A stretch of DNA of 52,830 bases from contig JAVVPF010000022.1 in assembly GCA_036655895.1 (NCBI GenBank), positions 1 to 52,830 of the forward strand. The letters are read 5' to 3'. Below, piece after piece: positions 28,515 to 36,926 of this stretch; position 1 is the first letter of the stretch, and each line of letters opens with the position of its first letter. Source of the stretch: Cloacibacillus sp. Lineage in GTDB: Bacteria > Synergistota > Synergistia > Synergistales > Synergistaceae. The translations under genes were made by a program, and so were the position numbers. The notes beneath the pieces are model-generated. The model ran no database searches. It saw only the letters and a list, made by a program, of their open reading frames with translations, and was not told the origin of the DNA.

Positions 28515-28937
28515 CTAAAGTGAACTGCTACGAAGTTTCAGCAGTGTTTGGTTTAGTATTGTTGAACTTGTGCCTTGAGTGTAGGGGAAATAAATTATTT
28601 GAATCCCTTCTTGTGAAAATTGTTTGTCAAATTCTTGCCATTTTTGAGTATTATACCAATCGTCACCCACAAACATAATATTTGCTTTTAACTTTTTGCA
28701 CATTTCCAGCTTGTTCATATCGTACTGAGGGACTACAGCATCAACAAATTTTATGCTTCTCACAATCTCCATCCGCTCACTAAATGGAATTACAGCCTTT
28801 TTACCTTTATAAAGCACAAGTTCATCAACTGTGACAGCAACAATCAGCCTATCGCACATTCCTTTTGCATTCTTGAGAAGGTTTACATGTCCAATGTGAA
28901 ACAGGTCATACACGCCTGCTGTATAGCCTATAATCAT
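28515..28937 (-). CDS. Cytidylyltransferase, TagD/GCT-like
   Basis: A 140-residue nucleotidyltransferase. The HxGH motif is in GVYDLFHIGHVNLLKNAK, and the protein continues with VAVTVDELVLYKGKK, IPFSERMEIVRSIKFVD and FVGDDWYNT. The C-terminal TQGTSSTIL corresponds to the RTEGISTT signature of glycerol-3-phosphate cytidylyltransferases, but with altered residues. It probably activates a phospho-alcohol as a CDP derivative for the LicD protein encoded just upstream in the transcript. The alcohol could be glycerol, choline, ribitol or another. A 155-bp AT-rich gap separates it from licD, in which I see no feature. Confidence 0.87.
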   Translation of the reverse strand: MIIGYTAGVYDLFHIGHVNLLKNAKGMCDRLIVAVTVDELVLYKGKKAVIPFSERMEIVRSIKFVDAVVPQYDMNKLEMCKKLKANIMFVGDDWYNTQKWQEFDKQFSQEGIQIIYFPYTQGTSSTILNQTLLKLRSSSL

Positions 28938-29093
28938 GTATCATATCCTCCTATTTATATAAATATTAGTTGCTTCCCTTACTAGATTACCCGTATCTAT
29001 AATGTATGCAGCTGATAGAGAACATTCAAAGTATTTTATTGAAGAAACAAATAGTAGTATGGATGTGGATACACATTGTTAATTATCATCAAC

Positions 29094-29930
29094 TTACTCC
29101 TTATCTAACTTAATCTTGTAAGGCCTATGCCCATACCGCTTTTTTTCAGGTGGTAACTGCGTATAATTTCCAAACAACCTATGCAAAAAAACGTCATAGT
29201 CTTGCGGCGCACATATTGTTGTGGTTTCAAACTCTTGCCTTGTTATGGGGTAAATTTCTGATGTAGTTAGGTACTTTTTATATCCATAACCACTTGGCAG
29301 TGTCAACTTTCCACTTCCGCAATCTCTATATCGTTTCAGTGTGGTATCTAATTTATAATAAATAAATTTTTTATGTATTGGCCTCATCAGAACAAATAAA
29401 GCGGCTCTAATGGCTGCGCGCATTAGACCTTTTAGATCATCAACCGACCCCATGGTCTTATAAGTATTTTTGGCCACGAATAGTTGTTCCCAAAAGAAAC
29501 ATTGTCTGCAAAATTTTTTTGATTCATCGCCGTTTCGTGGTATCTCATCCAACGGGAATATATCAAGAAAGATTCCTTGATGCATATTCCGTTTTATCGT
29601 ACTTGACTCTATAAACAACGTACCATTAAGTCTTAACTTTGCTTGATATGCGGTAGTCCCAGGATCCGTTTCGAATGTTTGCAAAAAAAATTCTTTTCCT
29701 AGTTCGCGTGCGGCCAAATTAAGAAATTTTTCGTAGTCTTCTCGTTTCAACGCAACATCAATATCATCGTCCCATGGGATGAAACCGTGGTGGCGAATTG
29801 CTCCCAACAAGGTGCCTCCAATGGCAATGTATTGAATTTCGAGAATGTTACATAGTCTTTCAAATTCATTAAGTAACTCCAGCATCCTTTGATGTAGTAT
29901 CTTAAGCTCATTTTCGCTAAGTCTTTGCAT
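29094..29930 (-). CDS. LicD-family phosphotransferase
   Basis: A 278-residue member of the LicD family of nucleotidyltransferase-fold enzymes. These transfer phospho-alcohols such as phosphocholine from a CDP donor to glycans. The signature is IGGTLLGAIRHHGFIPWDDDIDVALKREDYEKF, which contains the catalytic Asp residues (WDDDIDV) near residue 53. Later GIFLDIFPLDEIP is also typical. The cytidylyltransferase encoded next in the operon may make its donor. The gene lies 33 bases after a GT2 gene. Confidence 0.92.
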   Translation of the reverse strand: MQRLSENELKILHQRMLELLNEFERLCNILEIQYIAIGGTLLGAIRHHGFIPWDDDIDVALKREDYEKFLNLAARELGKEFFLQTFETDPGTTAYQAKLRLNGTLFIESSTIKRNMHQGIFLDIFPLDEIPRNGDESKKFCRQCFFWEQLFVAKNTYKTMGSVDDLKGLMRAAIRAALFVLMRPIHKKFIYYKLDTTLKRYRDCGSGKLTLPSGYGYKKYLTTSEIYPITRQEFETTTICAPQDYDVFLHRLFGNYTQLPPEKKRYGHRPYKIKLDKE

Positions 29931-29963
29931 ACAGTTTTCTCCAATTAATAGATTATTTTTTAC

Positions 29964-30791
29964 TTAGCTTCTTAAAAATCTTTTATATACCCATTCTCGT
30001 AAAGAATTAGGCATAGTGGCTATGATGAATTGAAGCCATATCGTGCAGAGATAGTCCAACTGTGAAATGTACCCGGTCTCTAGGATCCTTTTCTTGCCAG
30101 AGCGGTATTTTCTAAAATATCCCAATCCGCCCCTGCGTTCATACATATCTTTTCCCGTTCTTACAAAAACAAGAGAATCGTCAATATTGCAACAAGTTGC
30201 CCCGGCCAGAATCATATTGATCCACAACAGGCTGTCTTCCATCAACATTGCGTGTTGATAATTCCCTGCTTTTAGAACAGTGCTTTTTTTATACATAACG
30301 CTCATATGATTAAATGCGTCACGTCTTCTTTCGTATTTTTTTATTTCTTTATCCACAAGTGGAACGATACGCCTTGCAATAATTTTTTCGGGGGTATCAT
30401 AAAATTCACTTATATGGCTGCCGCAAATATCTAGACTGGGATTTTTTACAAATTCGTTCAGTTGTTTTTCAAAGCGATCATTTCTTGCAACATCATCCGT
30501 ATCCATTCTGGCAATAAGTTCATTGGAACATTGTATTATTCCTTCTCTGAGCGCCAGTCCCAGCCCTCGATTTTGAGTTAATGGCACTCGTTTAATAAGG
30601 TTAGGATATTTGTTGTTATATTCTTCAAGTAGTAAATATAACTCGTTCGTTAATGGACCGTCTTCAACAACAACCCATTCATCGGCTGGAACAGTCTGCC
30701 TTAACAGGCTTTCAAAACAGGCTCTGACGTATTCCGGCTTTTCTTTGATATAGAGCGACATTAGAACGCTGAATTTAGTTTCTATCATCAT
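29964..30791 (-). CDS. Glycosyltransferase family 2, AmsE-like
   Basis: A 275-residue GT2 with FSVLMSLYIKEKPEYVRACF, VVVEDGPLTNEL, NRGLGLALREGI and ARMDTDDVARNDRFEKQ, where DTDD is the metal-binding DxD. The LMEDSLLWINMILAGA segment has the ED pair. The short N-terminal spacing and MSLY start resemble AmsE-type transferases of exopolysaccharide clusters. It overlaps the priming transferase by 4 bases, so it is a good candidate for the second sugar on the lipid carrier. Confidence 0.9.
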   Translation of the reverse strand: MMIETKFSVLMSLYIKEKPEYVRACFESLLRQTVPADEWVVVEDGPLTNELYLLLEEYNNKYPNLIKRVPLTQNRGLGLALREGIIQCSNELIARMDTDDVARNDRFEKQLNEFVKNPSLDICGSHISEFYDTPEKIIARRIVPLVDKEIKKYERRRDAFNHMSVMYKKSTVLKAGNYQHAMLMEDSLLWINMILAGATCCNIDDSLVFVRTGKDMYERRGGLGYFRKYRSGKKRILETGYISQLDYLCTIWLQFIIATMPNSLREWVYKRFLRS

Positions 30792-31498
30792 TCCACCATA
30801 GCCAGCACTGTTCTTGCCATTGTCTGTATATCTTTGTAGAAGCTGAAATTTTTCAAACTGTTCAGGTTATATTTCATCTTCCCTGGTAAAACTTTGCTTA
30901 TATAGACGTCATCAACAAAATCAGCCGTGGCAAGCAACTTTTCCTCGTCTTTGTATATGATGCTGGTTTCCGAGGTGACTCCAGCGGGCAAAAGCAGTGT
31001 GGCGTACATCTCATCGTTATATTTATTCACATATTTTTCTACCTCAGGCCGCGTTCCAACAAAGCTCATCTCACCAACTATGATGTTGATGAGCTGGGGA
31101 ATTTCGTCCATCCTATACTTCCGGAGTATTTTGCCGATTTTCGTAACACGCACGTCATTTTTTACTGTGACCTGCGCCCCGAGTTTTTCCGCATTGGCAA
31201 TCATTGTGCGGAATTTGAATATCCGAAATTTTTTACCATACTGCGTGACGCGCTCCTGACGGAAGAATACTCCGCCTTTTCCGTCAATAACTATCGCAAG
31301 CGAAATGATGAGGATTATCGGCGAAAGGATAACGAGCATCAAACTGGCTGACACAATGTCGAATACACGCTTCAAGAGCAAGGCCTCTTTTTTTGCTATT
31401 AGAAGATCATAGTAAGGACGCACAGCTTCAGTCCTCATATAATCCGGTAGCTCTTCCCATGTTTTGAGCATTCTTCTTACAGACATCTTTTTACACAC
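30788..31498 (-). CDS. Priming sugar-phosphate transferase (PglC/WcaJ-type)
   Basis: Polyprenol-phosphate sugar-1-phosphotransferase of 236 residues that starts the repeat unit. It has one hydrophobic segment (ASLMLVILSPIILIISLAIV), then FFRQERVTQYGKKFRIFKFRTM, KYRMDEIPQLINIIVGEMSFVGTRPE, all signatures of the bacterial sugar transferase family. It is small like PglC and lacks the N-terminal multi-helix domain of WcaJ or WbaP. The adjacent aminotransferase and acetyltransferase suggest its substrate is a UDP-diacetamido sugar of the bacillosamine type. Its frame overlaps the aminotransferase by 22 bases; a later start at 31486 is possible. Confidence 0.92.
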   Translation of the reverse strand: MCKKMSVRRMLKTWEELPDYMRTEAVRPYYDLLIAKKEALLLKRVFDIVSASLMLVILSPIILIISLAIVIDGKGGVFFRQERVTQYGKKFRIFKFRTMIANAEKLGAQVTVKNDVRVTKIGKILRKYRMDEIPQLINIIVGEMSFVGTRPEVEKYVNKYNDEMYATLLLPAGVTSETSIIYKDEEKLLATADFVDDVYISKVLPGKMKYNLNSLKNFSFYKDIQTMARTVLAMVE

Positions 31499-32673
31499 TC
31501 TATTACATAGGCTACCTCTTCATCTGTGTAGCATGTATGAAGTGGCAACGTGACTTCGTTTTTGAACTGTTCATACGCATTGGGGTAGTCGGCAATGTTA
31601 AAGCCTAATTTCTGATAGGCTGTGTGCATTGGCAATGGTTTGTAATGAACGTTTGTCGCCACTCCCATTTCCGCCATTTTTTCAATGAAACTGTTTCTCT
31701 CTTTAACGTCTTTTCCTTTTAACCGCATGACATAGAGATGCCCGGAAGAGATATATTCTTTTGCATAATGCCTCGCTGTTTCTACCGGCAACTCAGCGAA
31801 AGCTGCATCCAGTCGTTCTACTATTTCTCTCCTGCGCGAAAGAATCGCATCGTATCTTTTAATTTGGGCAAGCCCGATGGCCGCGTGAATGTCGGTCATA
31901 TTGCATTTGTACCACAGCCCAGCCACATCGTATTCCCATGTACCAAGCTTCGTTTTCGCCAAAGCGTCTTTGCTTTGTCCATGCAGACTTAGCAACATGT
32001 AACGGTGATAGAGTTCTTCGTTGTCTATGCCTGCAATATCGTTCCAGGTAACTGCGCCACCCTCGGCAGTGGTCAAGTTTTTGACGGCGTGGAATGAGAA
32101 GTCCGTAAAATCGGCGACGGAGCCTATCGGTTCTCCTTTGTATGAAGCTCCGAAAGAATGTGCCGCATCACCTAAGATTATTACTCTGCCCACCGCTTGC
32201 TGTATTTTGTTGTTAGATGGAATGAAGATGTCGCGTTTTTTCTCTACGATTTCCCTAATGCGGTCATAGTCGACTGGGATGCCAAATAAATCCACCGGTA
32301 TTATCACTTTGGTATTCTCTGTTACGGCGGATTCAAGCTGGTCATAGTCCATAGTAAATTTGTCTTGCGCACAGTCAACCATGACAATCTTAGCGCCAAC
32401 ATGTTCGACAACACTAGCACTTGCCGTATATGTATAAGCAGGGACAATGACTTCACTACCAGACCCAACGCCTAAAAGTCGGAGTGTCATCTCGGAACAT
32501 GCCGTGTTAGAGTTTAGGCAGACAGCCTTTGACGTATGACAGCGCTTTGCTATCGCACGTTCCAGCTCTTTTGTTCTAGGGCCAGTGGTGATCCAACCAG
32601 ATTTCAGCGTATTTATAACTTCGTTAATTTCTGCCTCTGTGATATCCGGAGGACTAAATGGTATATGCTTCAT
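31477..32673 (-). CDS. DegT/DnrJ/EryC1 nucleotide-sugar aminotransferase (PglE-like)
   Basis: PLP-dependent aminotransferase of 398 residues that converts UDP-4-keto-6-deoxy-sugars into 4-amino sugars. The N-terminus IPFSPPDITEAEINEVINTLKSGWITTG is classic. The PLP lysine is in FSFHAVKNLTTAEGGAV near residue 200. Further matches are SNTACSEMTLRLLGVGSGSEVIVPAYTYTASASVVEHVGA-type segments and GDAAHSFGA. It overlaps the acetyltransferase by 4 bases and the priming transferase by 22, forming a tight PglD-PglE-PglC-like block. The dehydratase that would supply its 4-keto substrate is not adjacent. Confidence 0.92.
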   Translation of the reverse strand: MKHIPFSPPDITEAEINEVINTLKSGWITTGPRTKELERAIAKRCHTSKAVCLNSNTACSEMTLRLLGVGSGSEVIVPAYTYTASASVVEHVGAKIVMVDCAQDKFTMDYDQLESAVTENTKVIIPVDLFGIPVDYDRIREIVEKKRDIFIPSNNKIQQAVGRVIILGDAAHSFGASYKGEPIGSVADFTDFSFHAVKNLTTAEGGAVTWNDIAGIDNEELYHRYMLLSLHGQSKDALAKTKLGTWEYDVAGLWYKCNMTDIHAAIGLAQIKRYDAILSRRREIVERLDAAFAELPVETARHYAKEYISSGHLYVMRLKGKDVKERNSFIEKMAEMGVATNVHYKPLPMHTAYQKLGFNIADYPNAYEQFKNEVTLPLHTCYTDEEVAYVIECVKRCL

Positions 32674-33209
32674 ACAGTTGCCTCCGCTTTATCTTTTAGA
32701 AATTTTTGTTTATCTTGCCCCGCCACTTCGCCAAAGCCCATCTTCGTCCCGGCAAGGATTACAGAATTCGGCCTGACTACGAAACCACAGTTGATATGGC
32801 ATCCGTCGCCTATGAAGACGTTATGGCCCACTACTGCTCCTGCGGAGACAATGACACCTACGGACAGCTCCGTATTGGTTTGTATAACGGCCATAGGTTC
32901 AATGATGCTGCCCTTCTTTACGACCGCCGAAGGGCTGACGTAGGCTTGCGGGCTTATCAATATTGCGACATGTAAAAAGGTTTTGCTCAGTTTTTCTATC
33001 CACCGCAGACGAATATCAGCGTCACCGATAGCAACGGCGGTATATGCATATTCTCCGGAGTATTTTTTGTAGTCAGTAAGACACCCTATTGCCAGAGCAC
33101 TGTTATCGTCCAACAAATCTATCTTGTCGAAATATTTCATGGATATGGCAATTTCTTTTGCCATCATGCCGTATACTCCGGCTCCGAGGATAAGTAGGTT
33201 ATTGTTCAA
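32670..33209 (-). CDS. Sugar N-acetyltransferase, PglD/NeuD-like
   Basis: A 179-residue acetyl-CoA-dependent enzyme of the left-handed beta-helix type. The N-terminal Rossmann-like part begins NLLILGAGVYGMMAKEIA. Hexapeptide repeats follow from about residue 88 (ISPQAYVSPSAVVKKGSIIE and VGHNVFIGDGCHINCG). In PglD it acetylates the 4-amino group made by PglE. The start overlaps the end of the helicase gene by 11 bases, so the helicase and the glycan genes are one transcript. Confidence 0.88.
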   Translation of the reverse strand: MNNNLLILGAGVYGMMAKEIAISMKYFDKIDLLDDNSALAIGCLTDYKKYSGEYAYTAVAIGDADIRLRWIEKLSKTFLHVAILISPQAYVSPSAVVKKGSIIEPMAVIQTNTELSVGVIVSAGAVVGHNVFIGDGCHINCGFVVRPNSVILAGTKMGFGEVAGQDKQKFLKDKAEATV

Positions 33210-35769
33210 CTCCCCACACCATCCTTTCCGGATTATTATGCGTTGCCGTTTTTGTAATATTCAGAGCATTCAGTTTCTCTATCTGCTCTCGCGATAGTTT
33301 GCCATGTTTGCACAATATCTTTTGTCTGGCCATCCATTGTTCTATGCGGATTTCATCTTCGGCCTTGCAGCAGTTTGCAACATTGATATTGCCCCTTGCC
33401 TCAAGTAGACGCTCTGCTGTCTTATATTTCTCGCACCATGCCCGTTCAAACGGTGTGCGCCAGTCAACACCCAACTCCTCTAGCTGCTGTATCTGTCTAT
33501 TGGTCAATTTTTTGCCCTTTAGTTCACCTCGGTACATCCGCCGGCATTCATAGAGCCATTTTCCAAGCCAGATTCCACCAACCACATAGTGGGCTGGAAT
33601 CGCCAAATCGCCATGCTCCATTAAGTACTCTCTGCAGGCCGTGATGCGTGTCTGCCATGAATCTTCCGCTGTCCATTTAAAACCAAGTTCGTCCAGCTTC
33701 GCGCGGCGTTCCGGCGTGACTTTGATCGAAGTTCTACCTGTTTTAGAATTGACATCGACATGATTCTTTAACCACCCGCCCAGGGGAAATCCGTTTTTAT
33801 TGACATAAGACAGTGGGACGTCTAAAGAACCGAACTCTCTATAGTAGGCTACGGCCTGTTCATAGCCGTATGCCCATCTGCGAGTGTACGCGTCAACCCA
33901 GTCCATCTGAATGGCATCAAGTCGTTCTATTTGGGAGGCAGTGAGCGGGGCAGAGCCGTACAGCCTCCCGCTTCTTATCTTTCTCATTCTGCTTACCCAT
34001 GCCCCAATACGCATCCCATTAGGATCTATATATCCTGCCGGTATGTTGAGATGATGGTGTATTAGGTAATATTCCGCGCAGGCAAGGTAGTTCTTCTCCC
34101 ATATATAGTCAAGTTTGTCCCATATCATGCCCAGTTTGTTCAAAACCGCGATACGCTCGTCCGTAAGATAGCAACCACGCCTACCGTTGTTTTTAGACTG
34201 GCGGAGGTTGCAAAGATATTTCCCAAGCTCAAGTCCATCCGGGGTCACATAATCAGCGCAAATATCGATATTGCCGTTCTTTGAGCGATATCGGCAGAGC
34301 GCATCATAGTATCTTTCCCATAAGTACTCGTAGCGATTCTTCCAGCGCATTGCAATACTGTCCAGTTGGGCGATCCTATCATTTCCAAGAATGCCTGGAA
34401 TCTTACCGGAACGCACAAGGCGCTGCGTGTTGAGCCATGAACCAAGGGAGCACCCCTCCGGGGTCCTATAACGTTTGGGAACATCAAGATGGCCATGTTC
34501 GTTATAATAAGCCCTTGCGTAGCTGAACATAATTTCCCATGAGGTGGACAGCATCTCTTCTAGTTCGTTGAAGAGCAACCTGCTGTCGCGCGCCTCATCG
34601 ATAATGGTGAAGCTGTCATTGACGACAAGCGAATTTTCTCCCAAAGCGTTGTATGATTCTATGGCAAAACACATCTCCTCTTGTAGCACGGAGATGCTGT
34701 AAAGGTTTTCGATATTGTTCACGACATCAATGATGACGGTTTTTTGGGGACTTCCCGCAGACAACGCACGTCCTATCTGCTGTTTGTAAATAATAGGAGA
34801 CACCGTGGGACGAAATAGAATCACGCCAGAAATATCATCTATATGGACGCCTTCGTTGAGCATGTCAATGCATAGCAGGAGCTTTAATCCTGCGCTCTTA
34901 TCCGTCTTGAAAGCCGCAAATGATTTACTCGTTGCAGGATCGTCGGCGTATACTTTGTATATACGCGGGTTATTGTCTACTTTACCAAACCACTCATGTA
35001 TGTGACAGATTGCCTCTTTCAAATGTTCTACGTTGGAACAGAATACGATGTATTTGCCATTGGTATCAGTTATATGCTTTTGGAAAATAACATCTAGGCC
35101 CTCTGATTTTTCAAGTTGACGGCGAAGGGCGTCAAGACGTTTCTGAGCCTCGTCGCGAACAACTTTGTTTTTCGCTCCCTTGACGCGGAATTGATATCTT
35201 TCTAAATCTTTCTGACACGAATAAAGAGATATAACATAAGTTGGCGGGGCTAGGATGCCACGCACGACAACTTCACCAAGCGTCATTTGTGATGCGATGT
35301 TACCGTCAAAGAGCTCGTCAGCCATATCGCGCTGATTGTCCAGATAACGAATGTTCGTAGCGGAGAAACCCAAGATTTGCGACTCTGTGTACATGTCAAG
35401 CAACTTCCGCACGCCTACGCCCCACGCCTGAGCACCGCAACGGTGGAATTCGTCGAGGATGATATAGGCGGGACGAAGGGCTGAAAGTTCGTGCTCTCCC
35501 ATCAGCATGAGCCTGGCATAGGTGAAGAAACGGATATTCCGTGGCGTTACTCCTCCGGTGGCCTGCAAGTTTTCTATCTGTGTTTTAAAGATATTTTCGC
35601 TTGGAGAGAGCCAGCATACAGTGGCCTCGGGGTTATCCTCCGCAAGTTTAAAACCTATAAAAGATTTCCCCGTGCCGGTAGGATGGATGACGGCGGCTTT
35701 GCCTCTTTCTCTCAACATTAAAGCCGCTGATTCATAAGCTATTTGGTTATGTTTAAATAAGCCTATCAT
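33199..35769 (-). CDS. SF2 helicase with six helicase-associated (HA) repeats
   Basis: An 856-residue DEAD/DEAH-like superfamily 2 helicase. Walker A is HPTGTGKSF near residue 30, the Walker B box is DEFH (ILDEFHRC), motif III is FSATN and motif VI is QQIGRALS. The C-terminal half has six tandem repeats of about 70 residues. Each has the pattern of an aromatic-rich helix, G-x-L-x-V/I-P, G-x-x-LG-x-W and a final LD-x-x-x-x-x-W, matching the helicase-associated domain. These repeats may bind nucleic acid. The gene heads the glycan operon, overlapping the acetyltransferase gene, and is preceded by a palindrome and a serine recombinase. Its role in a glycan locus is unknown; candidates are locus mobility, transcription control or defence. 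A GGAGGGGG site precedes the ATG. Confidence 0.9.
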   Translation of the reverse strand: MIGLFKHNQIAYESAALMLRERGKAAVIHPTGTGKSFIGFKLAEDNPEATVCWLSPSENIFKTQIENLQATGGVTPRNIRFFTYARLMLMGEHELSALRPAYIILDEFHRCGAQAWGVGVRKLLDMYTESQILGFSATNIRYLDNQRDMADELFDGNIASQMTLGEVVVRGILAPPTYVISLYSCQKDLERYQFRVKGAKNKVVRDEAQKRLDALRRQLEKSEGLDVIFQKHITDTNGKYIVFCSNVEHLKEAICHIHEWFGKVDNNPRIYKVYADDPATSKSFAAFKTDKSAGLKLLLCIDMLNEGVHIDDISGVILFRPTVSPIIYKQQIGRALSAGSPQKTVIIDVVNNIENLYSISVLQEEMCFAIESYNALGENSLVVNDSFTIIDEARDSRLLFNELEEMLSTSWEIMFSYARAYYNEHGHLDVPKRYRTPEGCSLGSWLNTQRLVRSGKIPGILGNDRIAQLDSIAMRWKNRYEYLWERYYDALCRYRSKNGNIDICADYVTPDGLELGKYLCNLRQSKNNGRRGCYLTDERIAVLNKLGMIWDKLDYIWEKNYLACAEYYLIHHHLNIPAGYIDPNGMRIGAWVSRMRKIRSGRLYGSAPLTASQIERLDAIQMDWVDAYTRRWAYGYEQAVAYYREFGSLDVPLSYVNKNGFPLGGWLKNHVDVNSKTGRTSIKVTPERRAKLDELGFKWTAEDSWQTRITACREYLMEHGDLAIPAHYVVGGIWLGKWLYECRRMYRGELKGKKLTNRQIQQLEELGVDWRTPFERAWCEKYKTAERLLEARGNINVANCCKAEDEIRIEQWMARQKILCKHGKLSREQIEKLNALNITKTATHNNPERMVWGVEQ

Positions 35770-35817
35770 TTTGCCATCCCCCTCCCATTACGTTATGCGA
35801 ACCTCTTCAAAGTTTTC

Positions 35818-35865
35818 TAATGCTGTGCGGCGAAAAAGGTGTACCTTTTTCGCCGCACAGCATTA
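35818..35865. repeat. 48-bp perfect palindrome with a 2-bp centre
   Basis: Arms of 23 bases (35818-35840 and 35843-35865) are exactly complementary around a central GT at 35841-35842. The inner part is AAAAAGGT/ACCTTTTT and the outer part is GCTGTGCGGCG/CGCCGCACAGC. It lies in the 210-bp gap between the serine recombinase and the helicase genes. The two-base centre fits a serine-recombinase crossover site, but no activity is shown. It lacks a trailing T-run, so it is not a standard terminator. Confidence 0.9.
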
Positions 35866-35952
35866 ACTCAGTTATTGACTTTTATGTTGATTCGTTGTAT
35901 TAATAGTAGAGGGTTTAAAAAAGAGGAACGATATTGTTAGCTTTTTTATAGT

Positions 35953-35979
35953 GGTGTAAAAGATACACCTTTTTCGCCG
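35953..35979. repeat. Half-copy of the palindrome arm plus a short inverted repeat
   Basis: ACCTTTTTCGCCG at 35967-35979 is identical to 13 bases of the right palindrome arm (35843-35855). Just before it, GGTGTA (35953-35958) and TACACC (35964-35969) form an inverted repeat. The element abuts the recombinase stop codon and is about 125 bases from the palindrome centre. It could be an accessory recombinase site. The rest of the 35770-35979 gap shows no clear promoter. Confidence 0.6.
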
Positions 35980-36582
35980 TTATTGCTCTTTGCCGCAGCC
36001 AGAGACCCAGCGCTTGAATGTCATGTGATTGATTTTAAGACGCTGAGCAGCATATCTGGCAGAGATTTCCCCTCTTTCCCATGCGCTTTTGAGGGCTTCA
36101 AATTCCATGGGGCGCTCTTTGGGTTTACGGCCCAGATTGCAGCCTCGCGCTTTTGCTGCGGCGATCCCTTCAGCTTGCCTTTGTCGGATGAAATCTCGCT
36201 CGGTCTCCGCGACGTAGCTAAGCAGTTGCAATACTATGTCAGCAATTAAAATGCCCGTAAGGTCTCGGCTCTGTCGAGTATTAAGAAGGGGCATATCCAA
36301 TACAACGATTGCAGCCTGTTTTTCTTTTGTCAGAATCCGCCATTGTTCAAGAATTTCGTTGTAATTACGCCCTAGCCGGTCAATACTTTTTATCACTAGA
36401 ACGTCGTCCTGTTTTATTTTTCGCATCAACCTTTTGTAGCCGCGCCGTTCAAAATCTTTGCCCGACTGTTTATCAAGAATGATATTTTCCACCGAGACGC
36501 CATATTCCAACATCGCGGCTCGTTGCCTCTCTTCATTTTGTTCCTTGGAAGAGACTCTTATGTACGCATATTGTTTACCCAT
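35980..36582 (-). CDS. Serine recombinase, resolvase/invertase type
   Basis: A 200-residue small serine recombinase. The catalytic serine is in AYIRVSSKEQNEERQ near residue 8. The arginine motifs follow as VIKSIDRLGRNYNEILEQW, and the E-helix region as LLSYVAETERDFIRQRQAEGI. A C-terminal helix-turn-helix of the Hin type ends the protein (ISARYAAQRLKINHMTFKRWV). The domain order separates it from IS607-type TnpA, whose DNA-binding domain comes first. The ATG at 36582 (MGKQYAYIRVSS) has a GGAGG site 8 bases upstream. Codons read upstream include this site and are not used. It lies at the right end of the AT-rich island and is transcribed toward the palindrome. Confidence 0.93.
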   Translation of the reverse strand: MGKQYAYIRVSSKEQNEERQRAAMLEYGVSVENIILDKQSGKDFERRGYKRLMRKIKQDDVLVIKSIDRLGRNYNEILEQWRILTKEKQAAIVVLDMPLLNTRQSRDLTGILIADIVLQLLSYVAETERDFIRQRQAEGIAAAKARGCNLGRKPKERPMEFEALKSAWERGEISARYAAQRLKINHMTFKRWVSGCGKEQ

Positions 36583-36838
36583 CTGCCATTCCTCCAATAA
36601 TAACCTACCGTTATTTTTGCCCCCTTACAGGAGAAAGTTTCTGCGCACTCTGTTATGTAAGCAGCGTGCGCGCTTTACTGAGACATCTTACTACACATAA
36701 GAATACAGAATCCCGGACGGATACCGCGATGTTGTATCACCAAGAGTTCGTGTGATACGCGACACACACTGTTAATTTGCTGAACTAAATATCAGCTTGA
36801 AAATATTGGACATCAATTAGAATGGCAAGTAACCAGGT

Positions 36839-36853
36839 CCCGCTTCGTGCGGG
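36839..36853. other. Small hairpin at the island's right edge
   Basis: CCCGC and GCGGG form a 5-bp stem with loop TTCGT, 10 bases before the proC-like promoter. There is no T-run. The remaining part of the 36598-36926 gap shows no gene or repeat I can recognise. Confidence 0.4.
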
Positions 36854-36863
36854 CTGTCGTCTG

Positions 36864-36892
36864 TTGACATAACAGGCTTGGTGTTATATCAT
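36864..36892 (+). promoter_or_regulatory. Sigma-70 promoter upstream of the ProC-like gene
   Basis: TTGACA at 36864-36869 and TATCAT at 36887-36892 are separated by 17 bases. Transcription should start near 36899, ahead of a small ORF and the proC-like gene. Confidence 0.75.
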
Positions 36893-36926
36893 GTCCTGAC
36901 TTTTAGGAAGGCAGGGTGAGTACGCT

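Noticed and set aside
35818-35865. The palindrome as a standard Rho-independent terminator
   Set aside because: T-runs lie inside the stem and no T-run follows the hairpin on either strand.
35980-36582. IS607-type transposase
   Set aside because: The catalytic domain is N-terminal and the helix-turn-helix C-terminal, as in resolvases; no TnpB gene is nearby.
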